Source: Limnoperna fortunei
Taxonomy: Eukaryota; Mollusca; Bivalvia; Mytilida; Modiolidae
Direction: 5' to 3'
Length of the DNA: 64,000 nt
Assembly (NCBI GenBank): GCA_944474755.1
Contig: OX104112.1
Span: 60,667,640 to 60,731,639 of the forward strand
Shown here: positions 12,970 to 25,899 of the stretch, in pieces
Layout: the number at the start of each line of letters is the position of its first letter
Numbering within the stretch: position 1 is the stretch's first letter
The notes under the pieces: model-generated
What the model saw: the letters and a program-made list of their open reading frames with translations, nothing else
Told to the model about the DNA's origin: nothing
Databases searched by the model: none
Made by a program: the position numbers and the translations under genes

Positions 12970-15105
12970 ATTACTGCTCTAGTGTTGATATTTAAAGTAT
13001 GTCTAATATAAATATATGAACCTTATAAATCCAACATAAAATAAATTTAACATAAGTACGCAGTTCTAGATTACTCTAATTTCATTTATTGTTTTTTAAT
13101 ACTAATAGCTATTTATTTAAGTTTTATATTTTCAATTGTTTACAAGATGGACCTAGGATATCCTTCACAGTTCTTAGTAAATCAAATGTAATGACAAAAA
13201 TAAAAATTCCAACACACTCTATGTGATCTAAGTAAATATGCACCCCACATTTGCCATGAAATGGCTGAAAAATTGCTCACATGTACATTCCTTCACTTGC
13301 TAAATAATCTGTCATACCCATGTTTAAAAGATTTATACAAAGACCTCCCTTGTTTGTGCTAAACCTGTTGATAATTCAATGTGATGGAGTGCATAGAAGA
13401 TAACTTTAAAGCTGTACCTTTTGGGAGTTGCATGTACTGGCTGTTTAGTCTTCATGATTGATTGTCGCTTTATTTTCGTCATCCAAGGCGATAACAAAAA
13501 TCTTGTCAAGCAAAAGAAATAAAATGAAATCCTTTGCAAAACAAGGTGTCAGATATCATTTGATGGAATGAATACTTGACAATTAATACCCATTTCGTAT
13601 AATGTCAGGGGAATCTCTTTAATAATACCCGGGTTAGTCAGAACTGTAATAACTACAATCATAAATCAGGCAACATACTGACAACTTCTTTCTTATGAGA
13701 GATTTAAATCATTCATTTTACTCTGCTATAGGTTGGCAGGGCTCTTCAGAATCCATACATTAAAAGCATCTGTCTATAGTTTAGGTTAATAAATTATCTG
13801 CTTCCATGGGGTAGAAATAAGGGTGCTTTTATGGTCAAATGTCCTCATTAAATTGGTTTTGTTACTTTTATGGTGAAATTGTTGACAGGTATATACATGA
13901 AATTGCTATTCTCTATTCCCAACATGGGAAAATAAATCTGAGATCTCAAAAGAACTTTGTTTTATATTTTTAACTACTAAATGGAAGATAGAATTTGTTT
14001 GTCATATAGTCATTGATTTTTAAAGTAAGTATATGTTGAAGAATGTAGTTGTAAGCCACCGTTCTCTTAATGCTAAGACATGATTTCCCGAAGCCATGAA
14101 TGGAATGTAATAACGTTTGTTGCATTCATTTGCAAATGGCAAATTTGAAGAGCAAAAAAATTATTAATTTATCATTTTTTGTAAATTGACACTTTTTTCA
14201 AAAGTTAAATTTTCTATTGTGTGTAAAATTTTTTACTAATGTTGTTTAATGCAAGTCTAACTATAGGCATAGCAAGTGCACCTATGATAAACATATAAAT
14301 TATTTAATTCTTGTTTGATATACAAAGGTGGATGTGGTGTACATGTCTGATAACTGCTCTGCAATGTCATTTATATTGTTCTCTGATTGAAATATCTCCC
14401 TGCCCTCAGTTAAATCTGTAAACGCACTTGGACAAGGTACAATCAAACTTGTTAATATTCCACAACCTGTCTTGTTTACAAGTACTTTATTTTTTAATCC
14501 TATAGTTACTTTCATACCAACTAATTTAGTCTTATGAAACTGCTTTTCTGATCTCCGTGGAGCAGTGTCTTGGTTTTGGGTTGCCCTCTTGTTCTGGCGG
14601 TTGTCATGTTATAACTATGATAATGTAGATCCTGTGATGATTTTTTATGGTGGTCTCACTACATTGAGGTCCAATTATCATGTTAAATAAGCTAGTCATG
14701 TTATAAAGCAGAAAGCTTATATGTAGACCTTCTGATATCAAGTTGTTTGTATGCTCCTTGCATGTTAAAGACCCATTGGGTGAGGTAAAAACAAAAAGGG
14801 TGAATTGTGCCTGAAAAAATTTGTTGGTGTATTCCCAGCTATCTACTTTCAGTGGCATGCATGTCGGTTGGTCCTTCCCCTTCCCCCAATTGATTTATTG
14901 GTTTATTTTCATAGTGCATATAGCTGAAATAATGCTTACTGCAAAGCTTTTAACTCAATCAGTTAACTCCAGAGGGTCAAAATTACCTGTCTTTGACTCA
15001 TTTTATAATATTTCAACCTTGTAAATGATTCCAAGTTTATAAATGTGTTATTCTGTTACAAATGGCTGTAATTTTTCCCTCTAGATGCTAAAAATTAATC
15101 GGCCC
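12970..15105. other. Non-coding stretch, nothing identified
   Basis: AT-rich with only short chance ORFs. No repeat shared with the rest of the window was noticed. Confidence 0.45.
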
Positions 15106-15109
15106 ATTC

Positions 15110-15352
15110 AGACTTGACTGGGCCTTTTTATGCCCCCGCGACGACATGTCGGGGGGCATTAAGTTTTACTCATGTCCGCCCGTCTGTACATACGTACGTC
15201 CGAACGAATTTCCGTCAAGCTTTTCTCAGAAATCGTACAGGTGCTTCAGTATCACATGTTGTATGTCCTAAGCGACTTTCAGACCTGTCGGACAACTACT
15301 TCCTGCTTGGGACTTCATTTACCGGGGGAATCTGTGTCACATGAACACATTC
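15110..15352 (+). repeat. Hairpin-headed dispersed repeat, copy 1
   Basis: Starts with a C5/G6 palindrome (TATGCCCCCGCGACG, then GTCGGGGGGCAT) followed by GTCCGCCCGTCTG and a CTTTTCTCAGAAAT phrase. Same plan as 20885-21110 and, inverted, 54365-54605. A chance ORF crosses it. Confidence 0.65.
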
Positions 15353-15354
15353 TT

Positions 15355-16888
15355 CGATTTTTTTTTTTTCAATGACTAAATATCAGGAAAGTAACATGTA
15401 CCCAGCTTCAAACCTTTCCTTTGAAATTGGACCACCAAACAAACCTCTACAAGGAACTGGATGGAATGCAAAACATATAGTATGACTAATTCTAGAAGCA
15501 GTCAGCTTAACACCCATGAAAAAATAATCAGATGGTTTTGATTTATTTTTGAAAATGACACATTGTTACACTGTTTATTAGATATTTATAAGTGTTTATT
15601 ATATGCAACAAGGTGCAGAAAACTCATAAATAAAGAATATAATCAATTATTTCTAAATTAATTTATCAAGAGGGTACTTGTTTCCCTGGACTTGTTTTTA
15701 CTTTACAATTTAGTTGAGGAAGTAAAACAAGTACACAAACAATGCAACATTTGACTTGATAATTTGATCAAGTTTTAGATTGTTTAAGGTCTTTATTTTG
15801 CACACAATAAAAATTTAGTAGGAGGATCATGCAGTTCTGTTGTTTACACATCTGCTGCCATTGATCTTGTCAAGCATCTCATTTCATCAGTTATCAAATT
15901 TATATATGCATAAAGCATACTATTTGTAGTTTTGAAAATCTGAATTAATTATGTATACATGTATTTCAGTTATTCTTTTTTTTTTGCAGATCAGTATTAA
16001 CAGTGCTACTTCTCTTGTCTACTTATAGCATAGAATTAGATGTAAATCTTGGGGTTTTTTTTATTGATTGTTTACTTACTTCTTTTTGACCAATCCTGGT
16101 CATGCCTTTGATATTTTTGGACAGAAATTGTTTTCGTCGAAGACTAAACACATGAAGACTGTTTTTGAATTGATTTTTAGAAAATAGACAGGGGACAATT
16201 TCCACACACAGATCTTCTATTCATATCACTGGTGATAGATAAGGGATGCCTTCTTATTGAGGATTGTCAGGTTGTAGTATGGAAAGTCTGGGGCCCCCCA
16301 CAAGCACAGTTATATCTTTGGATATTGCTACTCTCTTTGTTGTATGTTTAGAGCTTGTTTCTTCAAAATTGGATTCAATGAATTAAGCAATGTTTACTTC
16401 TAATGCTGCACATGTTTGGTGGGAATCTTTTTTCACATGTCAGTGTAAGTGGACAGTGTTCCTTTTTTTCTATTTTCTTTGGTTTCTCTATAGTATCTGG
16501 CATGAAGCCACAACAGTTTTAGATGTCATTCTATTATGTTATGTCCATCATACAATTTTGAAGACAGCTACTGTATGCTTGTTTCTAAATCCTATATTAT
16601 ATGGTTATTGCATTAATATTCCCGATTGCAAAACATTAATTTGGGTGAACAGATCAATTTTGGTATCCATGACATCACAAATTTTGAAGTATAGTTGCAC
16701 TATTACAGTATTGAAATTTATTGCACACAATATAATTTGTCAATAACAAATATAATATTGCTATACAATAACAGATGTTGTACTAATCAATTCTTACAAT
16801 TTTTGACACAGATACAGAAGAAAGGTAATGAACTAAAGCATTGATTGGTCTAAATATAGTTAAAAAATGATAATCTTTCATTTCCTTT
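15355..16888. other. Non-coding stretch, nothing identified
   Basis: AT-rich. A 118-codon open frame (16390-16746) has no family motif and biased AT-rich composition; I do not call it a gene. Confidence 0.45.
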
Positions 16889-16889
16889 G

Positions 16890-17102
16890 GTAGCTGGGTG
16901 GTTAAGTCATCTACCATTGATTACTTACCTTTAAACAATGATGTTGCAGGTTCGAGTCTCATTTTGGCAGGATGGGCTTGATGCCAATCTTATTTAACAA
17001 GGATTGCCAATTTTCCTACCAAAGGACGGCATGCTTCCTCCCCCATTAACAGGAGTCCATGATATTGATGAAAAATTGCAACGTGGCATAAAACTCCAAT
17101 AT
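16890..17102 (+). mobile_element. SINE copy
   Basis: tRNA-like head with GGTAGCTGGGTGGTTAAG (box A) and GGTTCGAGTCTC (box B, 16949-16960), then AACAAGGATTGCCAATTTTC and a reduced body. Lacks a clear CAAA tail. Confidence 0.75.
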
Positions 17103-17727
17103 AAAACGACATGTCCTTGAATTTAGTTACTTTATTGTTGAGAAGTTATAAATCTAATTGTCATTTTCTTATTAGACTTAACATAGCAATTTATAAAAGG
17201 AAAAAAGACCTGGCTGTTCAATTTTGGTATACAACAGATGGGGTTTCATAAGCGAAAAATTATTTGATTATTATACTACATAGACATGTAATACGTTAAT
17301 TGCTGCTTAATTGCCAACTTAGAGATGTACTAATATTTCCTTTCATAGTCCTTAGTCATATAATACAGGTGTAATTTCATGAATTGTATGGAATATTTTC
17401 TTTAATTAAAATCGATAGACTGGTAAATTGTCTATTACCCAGTTCTTGAATTATGATACCTACTAATTTCTATTAGATTTTTAGCTCTATGGATTGAATT
17501 TTGACATAAAAAGCAAATAATTAAACAAATTATTGTTGATGAGAGCTCATCCCAATTTTTTATGAGTTGTTGATGTTAATCAGTAAGTTGTCAATGATTA
17601 AACTATTATTGGTATGGAATTATTTATCAAAGTTTTTTCAATGAAGTAAAATATAATCAAGAATCGGTATAGTTGTACACTTGATATAATTATAGTTCCT
17701 AATGCAGGTGTTTATATATGATTATAT

Positions 17728-17885
17728 GGGCCTCTGGGTGGCCGTGTTGTTAAGGTAGTCATCTATTATTGATCACCGGCATGCCAATGGACGGTTGAGA
17801 GTCACACTTGATTTTGTTCAGGATATGCTGGAGTTTTTCTGCCAACGGTCTAGGTTTTTCTCTGGGTACTGTTTTGTTCGGTCAA
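17728..17885 (+). mobile_element. SINE, 5' part only
   Basis: GGGCCTCTGGGTGGCCGTGT head, TCTATTATTGATCACCGGCA and body words to TTCTCTGGGTACTG, then unrelated sequence. Truncated at the 3' end. Confidence 0.65.
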
Positions 17886-18059
17886 GATGTGTATTGGATA
17901 TTGGGAAATATTTAACTTATTGTTAAACTGTACTGCAATATAATTGATACCTAAGATGATCACTTTCACCATAGAAACCTTAAATACCATTTTGAAATCA
18001 CAGACAGTCATGTCTTACAATTATTCTAATTCTTACCTATACTTTGGCTCAGGGGAGTT

Positions 18060-18765
18060 TTGGTCATCAAAATTTGTCAGTGTCATCATTGTTGTATTGT
18101 GTCATCGGTAAACTTTTACATTTCAATTTTCTTCTCTGAATCCACTGGGTCAATTGAAACCAAATCTAATCACAATGTTTATTGGATGATCTCCTTTACA
18201 AAGATTTTTAAAAATTATGATCCTCTTTTTTTCAGAAACTGCTAACTGAAGCCATATTATTTGTAAATGTTCATTGGGTTGTCCTCTGTAAAGTTTATGT
18301 CTCAAGATCGAATTGTATGATGGCGGATACAGCAAAGATTTAGTGTAACATAGAAACCGATGGAAAAAATGTTTATAATGACTTCTTCTCAGACTTATTT
18401 AAACCCTTGAAATAAAACTTGGACTAATGAAAAATTAGTTTGTTTTTCCAATTAGAAATTAAAAATGGCCACTTAGGACTTAGTTAACATAGATCTCTAT
18501 TACCAAATGAATCAGAAAATGCAAAATGCTGTGTATGTTTATTAGATGGTCCCCTACCAGTAAATAGACTTTTTTATCAGAAATACATCTGGCTGCCACT
18601 TATAATAGAAAACTCTTAGGAAAAATGTTTTAAGTGGAAAACAAACAGCAATTTATATTGGATGGTTATGTTTGCTATACCAATTGGAAATTGATAATGG
18701 CTGCCACCACAAGACATTAGTTTGAAATTGGTGAAATGCCTTCTTAATTTGCCTATATAAATCAG
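18060..18765 (+). repeat. Diverged copies of the ~330 bp repeat
   Basis: GTCATCGGTAAACTTTTACA and following words match 225-330. Later ACATAGAAACCGATGGAAAA, CTTCTTCTCAGACT and ATTGGAAATTGATAATGGCT match the array at 1-3080 in the same orientation and order. Confidence 0.7.
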
Positions 18766-19490
18766 GTGAGAAATGGAGGAATCTGGTTTAATGATGGGAT
18801 GTTTGTTTTCTACATAAGATTCTCAAGGTTGACATTACCCCTTCAACAGTACATTCATATATATTGAACATTTCTTGCCATTTGGTCAATTCCGTTTTCC
18901 CCAAATGATTTTTTGTTTGTTAAATTGTTCTTAACCTGAGTATGCAGCTGAAATAATGAGATAATTATTTTATTCATTAATAAGGAGTTATCTCTCTTGT
19001 TATTTTAGTGATGAACACCAGACTCAAGTCTTATGAGTAATGTTTAATTGGAGAAGAAAAAATTGTTAATGTTTATAGAAAGACTTCTAATTTCCTGTGA
19101 CATTTAATTAAATTAAACTATATATGATATACAGATTACGGTAAATATACTAAAATTTATATTTGGATATTTCATTAATATTGGTGCTATTTCCAGGTAG
19201 AGTTGAGCTTACATATATCCATTATGTAACAAACTGTTGCCACCAAGCAAAATAAATTCTAGCAAAATAAAGAGATTTGCTTTTAGCACAACAAACCAAT
19301 ATTTAGTGACAAAATCCTCTGACCTGCCCCAGAGATACTTCATGTTTGACAGCTATCAAGCCAAAAATCAATACCTCACTAATCACCCAATAAAATGGGT
19401 ATTTTTGTCAAACCACTGAAAAATTGACAGGTAAAAGTAGAGCTATGCATCTGGTCAAGAATTTATCAACTTATGACAAGTGTTACGTTT
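18766..19490. other. Non-coding stretch, nothing identified
   Basis: AT-rich, no coding or repeat signal seen. Confidence 0.45.
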
Positions 19491-19635
19491 TGTCATAGAC
19501 ACACCTGGATAGTCAGGTAAAAATGGACCGTCAGTTACAGCAGGTGAAAAGTAATCGTAAATCAGTGTTGACTACACAATAATTCTTCATTATGGTTTGT
19601 CGGTTGAAACGGTGTGACTGCGGAATGTTGTCATA

Positions 19636-19657
19636 ATGATCAAAACACCAGATAAAG
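19636..19657 (+). CDS. tsh: Candidate short first coding exon of tsh
   Basis: This is a tentative call. An ATG at 19636 is the first in frame after a stop at 19615-19617. It opens seven codons (MIKTPDK) plus one base and is followed by a GTAGGATT donor. The phase (1) is exactly what the tsh exon at 25900 needs, giving a join that reads MIKTPDK-A-IGDEK. TSHZ genes are known for a tiny first coding exon joined to one large exon, so the architecture fits. Against it, the peptide does not resemble the MPRRKQ start of vertebrate TSHZ, and short phase-compatible donors occur by chance. The canonical first exon may lie upstream of the window. Confidence 0.3.
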
Positions 19658-20279
19658 GTAGGATTATCAAACTTATGTAATTTGAGGAAGAAAAAAATCT
19701 AAATGTTCTGAAAATAATTTTACATTGTTACTTTTGCAGGTTTTTTTTCTTTTATCTTTCAAAAAGGAATTGTTAGTAGTCTCATCATTGGCTGTACTCG
19801 AGTAAAATAATTATTTATTTTATTAAATATTTGTATTGATATATTTTTATATATTCACATAAATATGTAGTATGATAATTTAAATTTTATATATATTAAT
19901 GTTGTCAAAGGTCAATTTTGACAAATTACAAAATGTATTATATGTTTATATGATATGGGTACTATTGTCACTAAATTTTTTTGTAATTTTCAGTCTATAA
20001 TTTTTTTTTATAACTAAAAAATTAAGTCATAAAAAGTATTTCAACTTTTACAAAATAAATTGCTGTTTAATAAATAAAATAAGTTCACATCAAAAGTATA
20101 GCCTTATAAAAGGGGTTTACAATTTGAAAACTGTTCATATCATATATACATATACTGTATCTATTCTGTTACATTTTGAAGAGAAAATTATAAATGCTGA
20201 AACACAGAGCTACATGACTAATATAGAGATGTACAATTTGGTTTAGTTCATACAAATCTTTTTTTAAATTTTGTGTGAC

Positions 20280-20443
20280 CAGTCTTCCCGAAATGTGCCG
20301 GTCCGCCGAACCCGACCTGCAAAAAACAGGCAAATTTAACTCGGGTCCGGCAAATTTGTTAAATTTACAACAGAAATGTTAAATTGGTCCGGCAGTATTT
20401 GTGTTTAGGTCCGACAAGCCAAGAACTAATTTCGCGAAGACTG
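20280..20443. mobile_element. Small MITE, 164 bp, with 6 bp direct flanks
   Basis: Ends are inverted: CAGTCTTCCCGAAAT at the left, ATTTCGCGAAGACTG at the right, with one mismatch. Both are flanked by TGTGAC (20274-20279 and 20444-20449). The interior repeats GGTCCGGCA-type words four times and stands out as GC-richer. Superfamily unclear; CAG ends recall hAT, but 6 bp is not the usual 8. Confidence 0.75.
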
Positions 20444-20486
20444 TGTGACTATTAAATAATTTAATTTTTACTTTTATATAAGTTAT

Positions 20487-20730
20487 TTTTTAACAAGTTG
20501 GGGGACACATGGGTCCTTTCATTCGTTTGTTCGTCCCACCACAGGTTTACCTTTGTGTTGAAGCTTTTTTTTTATGAAAGATGGCTTCACATTTTCATGT
20601 AGCTTGATATAGTTAAAACATGATGAGATCTCTTCAAGAGCAAAATTCTGTAGGGCTGGACCATATATTTCACGCTTCAGTGACCTCCGAAAAAAAGTGT
20701 TTATCAATATATGCCAAGCCGGACATCATT
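20487..20730 (+). repeat. Dispersed repeat, copy 2 (GGGGACAT family)
   Basis: Second copy of the family at 10120-10330, with GTTGGGGGACACATGG, TTGTTCGTCCCACC, TGTAGCTTGATATAGTT and ATCAATATATGCCAAG in the same order. Confidence 0.6.
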
Positions 20731-20884
20731 GACGACAGACACCATTGTCGCAGGGACACTCTTTTCCTATAGAATGGAGTAGGTTTGGGTTTGGGAATGA
20801 GAGAGCACTACTGTTTAGTAGCAGTGAACAGTTGTTCAGTGGTATGTTTTATAACCAGCCTTATGCCCTCTATTTATTTAGACT

Positions 20885-21110
20885 GTTTATTCTTATACCC
20901 CCCTTGTTTGGGGGTATATAGAAATCACCATGTCTGTCTGTCCGTCTGTCCACATCTCTTGTAAGCACTTCTCTTCCTAAACTGCTTGACAGATTTTGAT
21001 GAAACTTGACATGAAGGAAGTACATCATATGTAGATGTGCATGAAGAATTTTCGTCGCTGTCGGATATTATTCAGGGGAGATAATTGGACTTTTTAAATA
21101 TAGTATTCAG
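20885..21110 (+). repeat. Hairpin-headed dispersed repeat, copy 2
   Basis: TATACCCCCC / GGGGGTATA palindrome at 20894-20918, then GTCTGTCTGTCCGTCTGTCC and ACTGCTTGACAGATTTTGAT. Same plan as the copy at 15110. Confidence 0.65.
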
Positions 21111-21239
21111 TGTGACTCTCAAGCTTGCCACATAGAGAAGCAAAAGTATTGTAATACATTTTAATGTATTTGAATAGAGAATGTATCAAAACTACTATCT
21201 CTAGTACATGGGGGCAAATTATGCCAATATTTAGAGACT

Positions 21240-21335
21240 GGTTTCTTTCCTTCAAACCTAGGTTATAGTATTGTGAAGTTTGGCAGGCGAATGGGTAAAA
21301 TAAAGTATCTAATCAACTCCTACAGTTTTCAACCC
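21240..21335 (+). repeat. Fragment of the GGCAGG dispersed repeat
   Basis: TTATAGTATTGTGAAGTTTG, then GCAGGCGAATGGGTAAAA resembles 33525-33575. A short diverged piece. Confidence 0.45.
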
Positions 21336-22014
21336 CAATCTCTAAAACACATGTTTTTGAGTTGTGCACCTGCTATTATAGAAATGTTTGGGGATTTTTC
21401 CTAATTTTCCAGACTTGGGAACTTTTTCAGAACATTTGCGGAAGACAGTACCTATTTGTGTAATCAACTCCTCCACCCAAATCTCTGAAAAGCACATGTA
21501 TTGAAATTGTCTACCTGCTGTTATGGAATTGTTCAAGGATTTTTTTTTTGTAATTTTAGAAACTAAGTTTTTGATGTCATTGTGTTTTTTTATAGGTTAC
21601 GGTGACATGTTTGTCTTAAAAGATTGATTTTTTTACAATTTTTAAATCACATATTGACATCATTTGTTTCTTTTGATAATAGTTACAATTTCAATTTCGG
21701 CAAACACGTTTTACACAGACATGAGTTAATGCTCTAGGTTTATACCCATATAAACTTGGTGGTTGGTGGAGAAGAGATTGTAAGATATAGGGACTACTTT
21801 AGTTGCATTATGATGGCTAAGGTATATTTGAATAAGTTGGTACTCCGATATTTAGGAAACAGACATGGGGTTGAATATGGATATAGTTTATCTCTGCTGA
21901 AATGGTCAACTTTAAATGCTAAGCAGTACATGTTGCATGGCTATTTTAAACAAGGTGAAGGGACTCAGGCACACTTAATATACTGCAATTTTTTATATAT
22001 CATTAAATCTTGTG

Positions 22015-22700
22015 TAGATTACACTGATGTAGACATAGGTAACCATGACATTAATTACACTAATGGGGATTACAATAACATAAATAACACTGACATAAAA
22101 TGTCATGACATAGATTACAGTGGCATAGATTAGATAACATAAATAACACTGACAAAAAAAAGTCATGACATAGATTACAGTGGCATAGATTAGATAACAT
22201 AAATTACACTGACAAAAAAAGTCATGACATAGATTACAGTGGCATAGATTAGATAACATAAATTACACTGACATAGATGTTGGTTACAGCAACATGGTTA
22301 ATAAGGAACAGAAATTGTAATAATGTAAATAACAATGACATAAACATGTATTAAAAACATGGATTACACGGACATAGATTGAAATGACATAGATGTTGGT
22401 TACAGCAACATGGATTACAAGGATGTAGATTACAACTAACTAGACATAGATTAGTCAGTAACTCTAAGGTTACACTGATGTAGACAGAAAATGACATGGA
22501 GAAATCTGATGTAGACTTCAGTGATGTATTGTAGATTACAATGACATGGATTACACTTAAGAAGATTACAATTAGATGGATTGCACCAACATAGATTATA
22601 ATGTATATAGTTCATAGACAATGATGTGGATTAAACTGATGTAGACTAATGATGCATATGTAGACCATGACATGGATTACACTTATGAAGATAACATTGA
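22015..22700 (+). repeat. Minisatellite, ~59 bp units built from a GACATAGATTACA-type core
   Basis: Three clean units at 22077-22135, 22136-22195 and 22196-22254, plus a partial fourth, sit inside a longer decayed run of GACATAGATTACA / ACATGGATTACA words up to about 22700. The array gives misleading open frames on both strands. Confidence 0.85.
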
Positions 22701-24945
22701 CATTAAGTAATTTTTCAATATATAACAATAAATACTAATATTAAATGGTCATTGTTTTCGATATTTTATCTCCAGTAAAAGATCATTGACAAGGCCTACC
22801 AGGTTTGAAATAAAAATGAACAGGAAACATTCTAGGTTTTTGGTTCAAATATTTTGTTAATAAAGAGAGTTAATTGTGCAATCTTTGCAAAGTCACTTTT
22901 TACTATATACTGAAAAATGAAACAATTAGTTTTACAAAAGCTAGTATTAAAGCTAGACAACATTTGTACTTGTTCAGTGACTTTAAATATTCTTTTACTA
23001 ATAAAGCAGTTTAAAGAGCCCTTTTGCTTTGCCACACTAACTGGTGCCTTTTTTCTTCTCCTTTTTTTATTTAATAAACTGTCTAGTCTGGCGACAACAG
23101 TGCTTAGGGATCAGTCTCTGATTTAATGAGTTTGACATTCTCTGTTTGAAATCCGATGTTTGATTACTTTCACTGCATATTAAAAACTAAATTTCCAGTT
23201 GACTATTATAAATGATTTATTTTGATGGTAGAATTCTTTTCATTGAAACACCTAATACATCAGTCTCCTAGAATTAAAGATGTATTCTGTCATTTTTCAT
23301 TGATTTTTTACAGATTTATTTTCCATACAAATTTCATAAAAACACGACCTGACATACAAAATCAATACAAGTTAATACAGAAATATATATTCACATGATT
23401 TGTATAAAGAAACAACAAAAACATGAATATTATCTATAAATCATGTGCTAAATGGAGGATAAGAAGAAGAGGGTCTTCAGGTATACTATTGTCAAATCTG
23501 CATGTGTTACATAATTTGATAGGTCATTATATATGTATCAGAAAGATAAGTAGTAATAATTACCAAGTATTTTGGGTAGGTAGAGTTGTTTGTCACATTC
23601 CTGCATAGGAATTGTTCATTGTAGTTTGATCCATTGATAAGATTTATGTGAGAATAGAAACCTGCCTCACTTTACAATTGACTCTTTAAATAAGTTGTTC
23701 AAATAGTACAGAAATATTGGAGTTTTTCTTCTGTATGGGAGATAACTCCAACAATAAAAACGTACTAATGTATGCAAAAAAAGCATTCGATTGTCTGTTT
23801 CCTTGTCATTTGCATAACATTATAGACTTGTAGAACCTAATGAAGTAGATCCTCTGGATTTGAGTCTGCAGCAAGGTGGATAACTCTTGAAAAGTGAGAC
23901 TTTAAATGTTTATGTTTATATGCTTATTTTATTGTACTATTATGCCTCATGTGAGGATATTAGTGAAATAAAAACTGTCAAAACTTTCAACTTTGAAATG
24001 AAATAAATATTTCACTACTAAAGAGTTTTGAGCACAAAATAACTTTACTTGTCTCTAATTTAATTTCAAAACAAACAAAAATATTCTATGGTCTAACTTT
24101 AACAGATTTAAGTTACTAAAATGTATTTAAATTTTTGCTAGATTTTATATTAGAATATATATCAAGTTTTTATCGGTAATAATATTTGGCAAAGAGATGA
24201 CATAGTTTATCTTGATGTAATGGCACCTATCATTAAAATCTAACAATAATCGCAGGACAGTTTTACTACATTTATTCTGTATATGTTGTGACAGATTTAT
24301 AGCTGAAACTTAAAATACCTGATATTGTGATGGATTAGGGTACTTTTAATATTTTCTAAATTTGAAACCTATCCTTGTTTTTATGGTCACATCTCCAGTT
24401 TCTAGAAATACAATCATCCGGCTGTCAATGTCAACATGTAATAAATCTACCGAAAATGACTTATTGCATCCGTCATGGCAATCTGTATTATTATGTTATG
24501 TCATATAGTGCTTACGCATTCACATGCTTTCGTGTGCTAAGAAATAAACAACAATAATTACAGGTAAACATCCAGGTGAGAGATTTACCTGTATATATAT
24601 ATATGACAAATACATTTTGATGCAAGTTTAATTCCAGGAAGCTTAGTCTGGTATTTTAATAGGTTTGAAAATAGCCTTAAACAAGTTTGAAATTCTGTCA
24701 TAACAGAACATGTGTACTTTTGTTTTCATTTTGGTAAATCCAGCAGTTCTTCTAATAAGACCACCCCTCCTGACTAAAAACAGATTTATAAAAGGGGTGG
24801 CCCCTGATGAGGGGGATATTTCTGTGATATTTCTTGGCCATTTATTAAAAGATTGCCCTTGGTGAGAGACAGCTAATAACAAAGTGATTATATTACTTAT
24901 CTGCCTGAATTTTGCCTCTTTTCACATGAACAGGCTGTTGCGTAA
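22701..24945. other. Non-coding stretch, nothing identified
   Basis: AT-rich; a short (TA)n at about 24593-24603. No genes or clear repeats. Confidence 0.45.
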
Positions 24946-24949
24946 TGTA

Positions 24950-25330
24950 GCTTCAAGATAGCCACCATTACTAGATTATACATTCTAAAAATGGCTGAAA
25001 CCAATTCCGTTTGTGACAAAAACAACTTGAAACTTGGCTTTCTTGCAATGATGTTACAGATTGCCGTCCCCCCTCCCCTTTTTTTTCAAAATGTTTTGTG
25101 ATAAATATACAGATTTACAGGTTATTTTTACACAATTCTGTGTCAAATCTTTCCTTAGAGCCTTATTGGTCAGTTTGAAACAAACTTTGCATAGACATTT
25201 GTATTGTCCTTTGTGGAATGTGAAAAATCAAATAGCACCATTGGTGGTCACTCTATGGTACATAGTAAATGTCGGACCCCATGGGAAATAAAGCTTCTTT
25301 TTTAGAAACTGTGTGACATATTGTATTAAT
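24950..25330 (+). repeat. Possible very diverged copy of the ~330 bp repeat
   Basis: Words AAGATAGCCACCATTACTAG, TTATTGGTCAGTTTGAAACA and GGACCCCATGGGAAATAAAG occur in the order expected of the array at 1-3080. Weak similarity. Confidence 0.35.
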
Positions 25331-25899
25331 AATATACTTGAGTGGTAATATGGTTATCTCCTACAATGTACTTAATGATAGTATCATTAGAAATCCAATA
25401 ATGCTTTGATAAACATACATGTATCTAAGTGGAAATGATTTGACCAGTTATCATGGTCCTGAATGATCATGTGCAGTACTCTATAATTTATAAGTTTATA
25501 ATTTCTCAGTTGATCAGATATATACAAGACGAGTCCATCATAGTACAGTAATCTTGGCACTAATAAATATGATGTTTTGTACCATAACTGTAAAAATGGT
25601 TGATAAGTATATAACTGAATATCTAGTCTTAAAACTTAAAATTGTAAAATGGTTTAATATGACGAGCTTTTAACCTTTTTATTTAAAGGAAAACAAATTC
25701 ATGTACTGAATTCAAATATTGAAGCTATGATATTAAATTATATATATTATAATTGAATAATTTCTATTTCATGGAGTATTTGTAAAATGCAATCTTTGTA
25801 TTATGGTTGAAAAATGTGCTGAATCATATTATTGTATTTACATCATTTGATGATAACTTATAAGTACTTATTGTAATTAATATTTTTTTGTTTTTGCAG

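Noticed and set aside
15114..15375. Two overlapping short frames
   Set aside because: They translate the hairpin-headed repeat, whose relatives elsewhere are not coding.
16390..16746. 118-codon frame on the + strand
   Set aside because: Composition follows AT-rich DNA, no domain, splice or neighbour support.
22077..22254. CRISPR-like array
   Set aside because: Units abut without unique spacers and lie in eukaryotic DNA: a minisatellite.
21756..22259. Open frames of 125 (+) and 88 (-) codons
   Set aside because: Both run into the minisatellite; the repeated residues follow the DNA repeat, and neither has a family motif.
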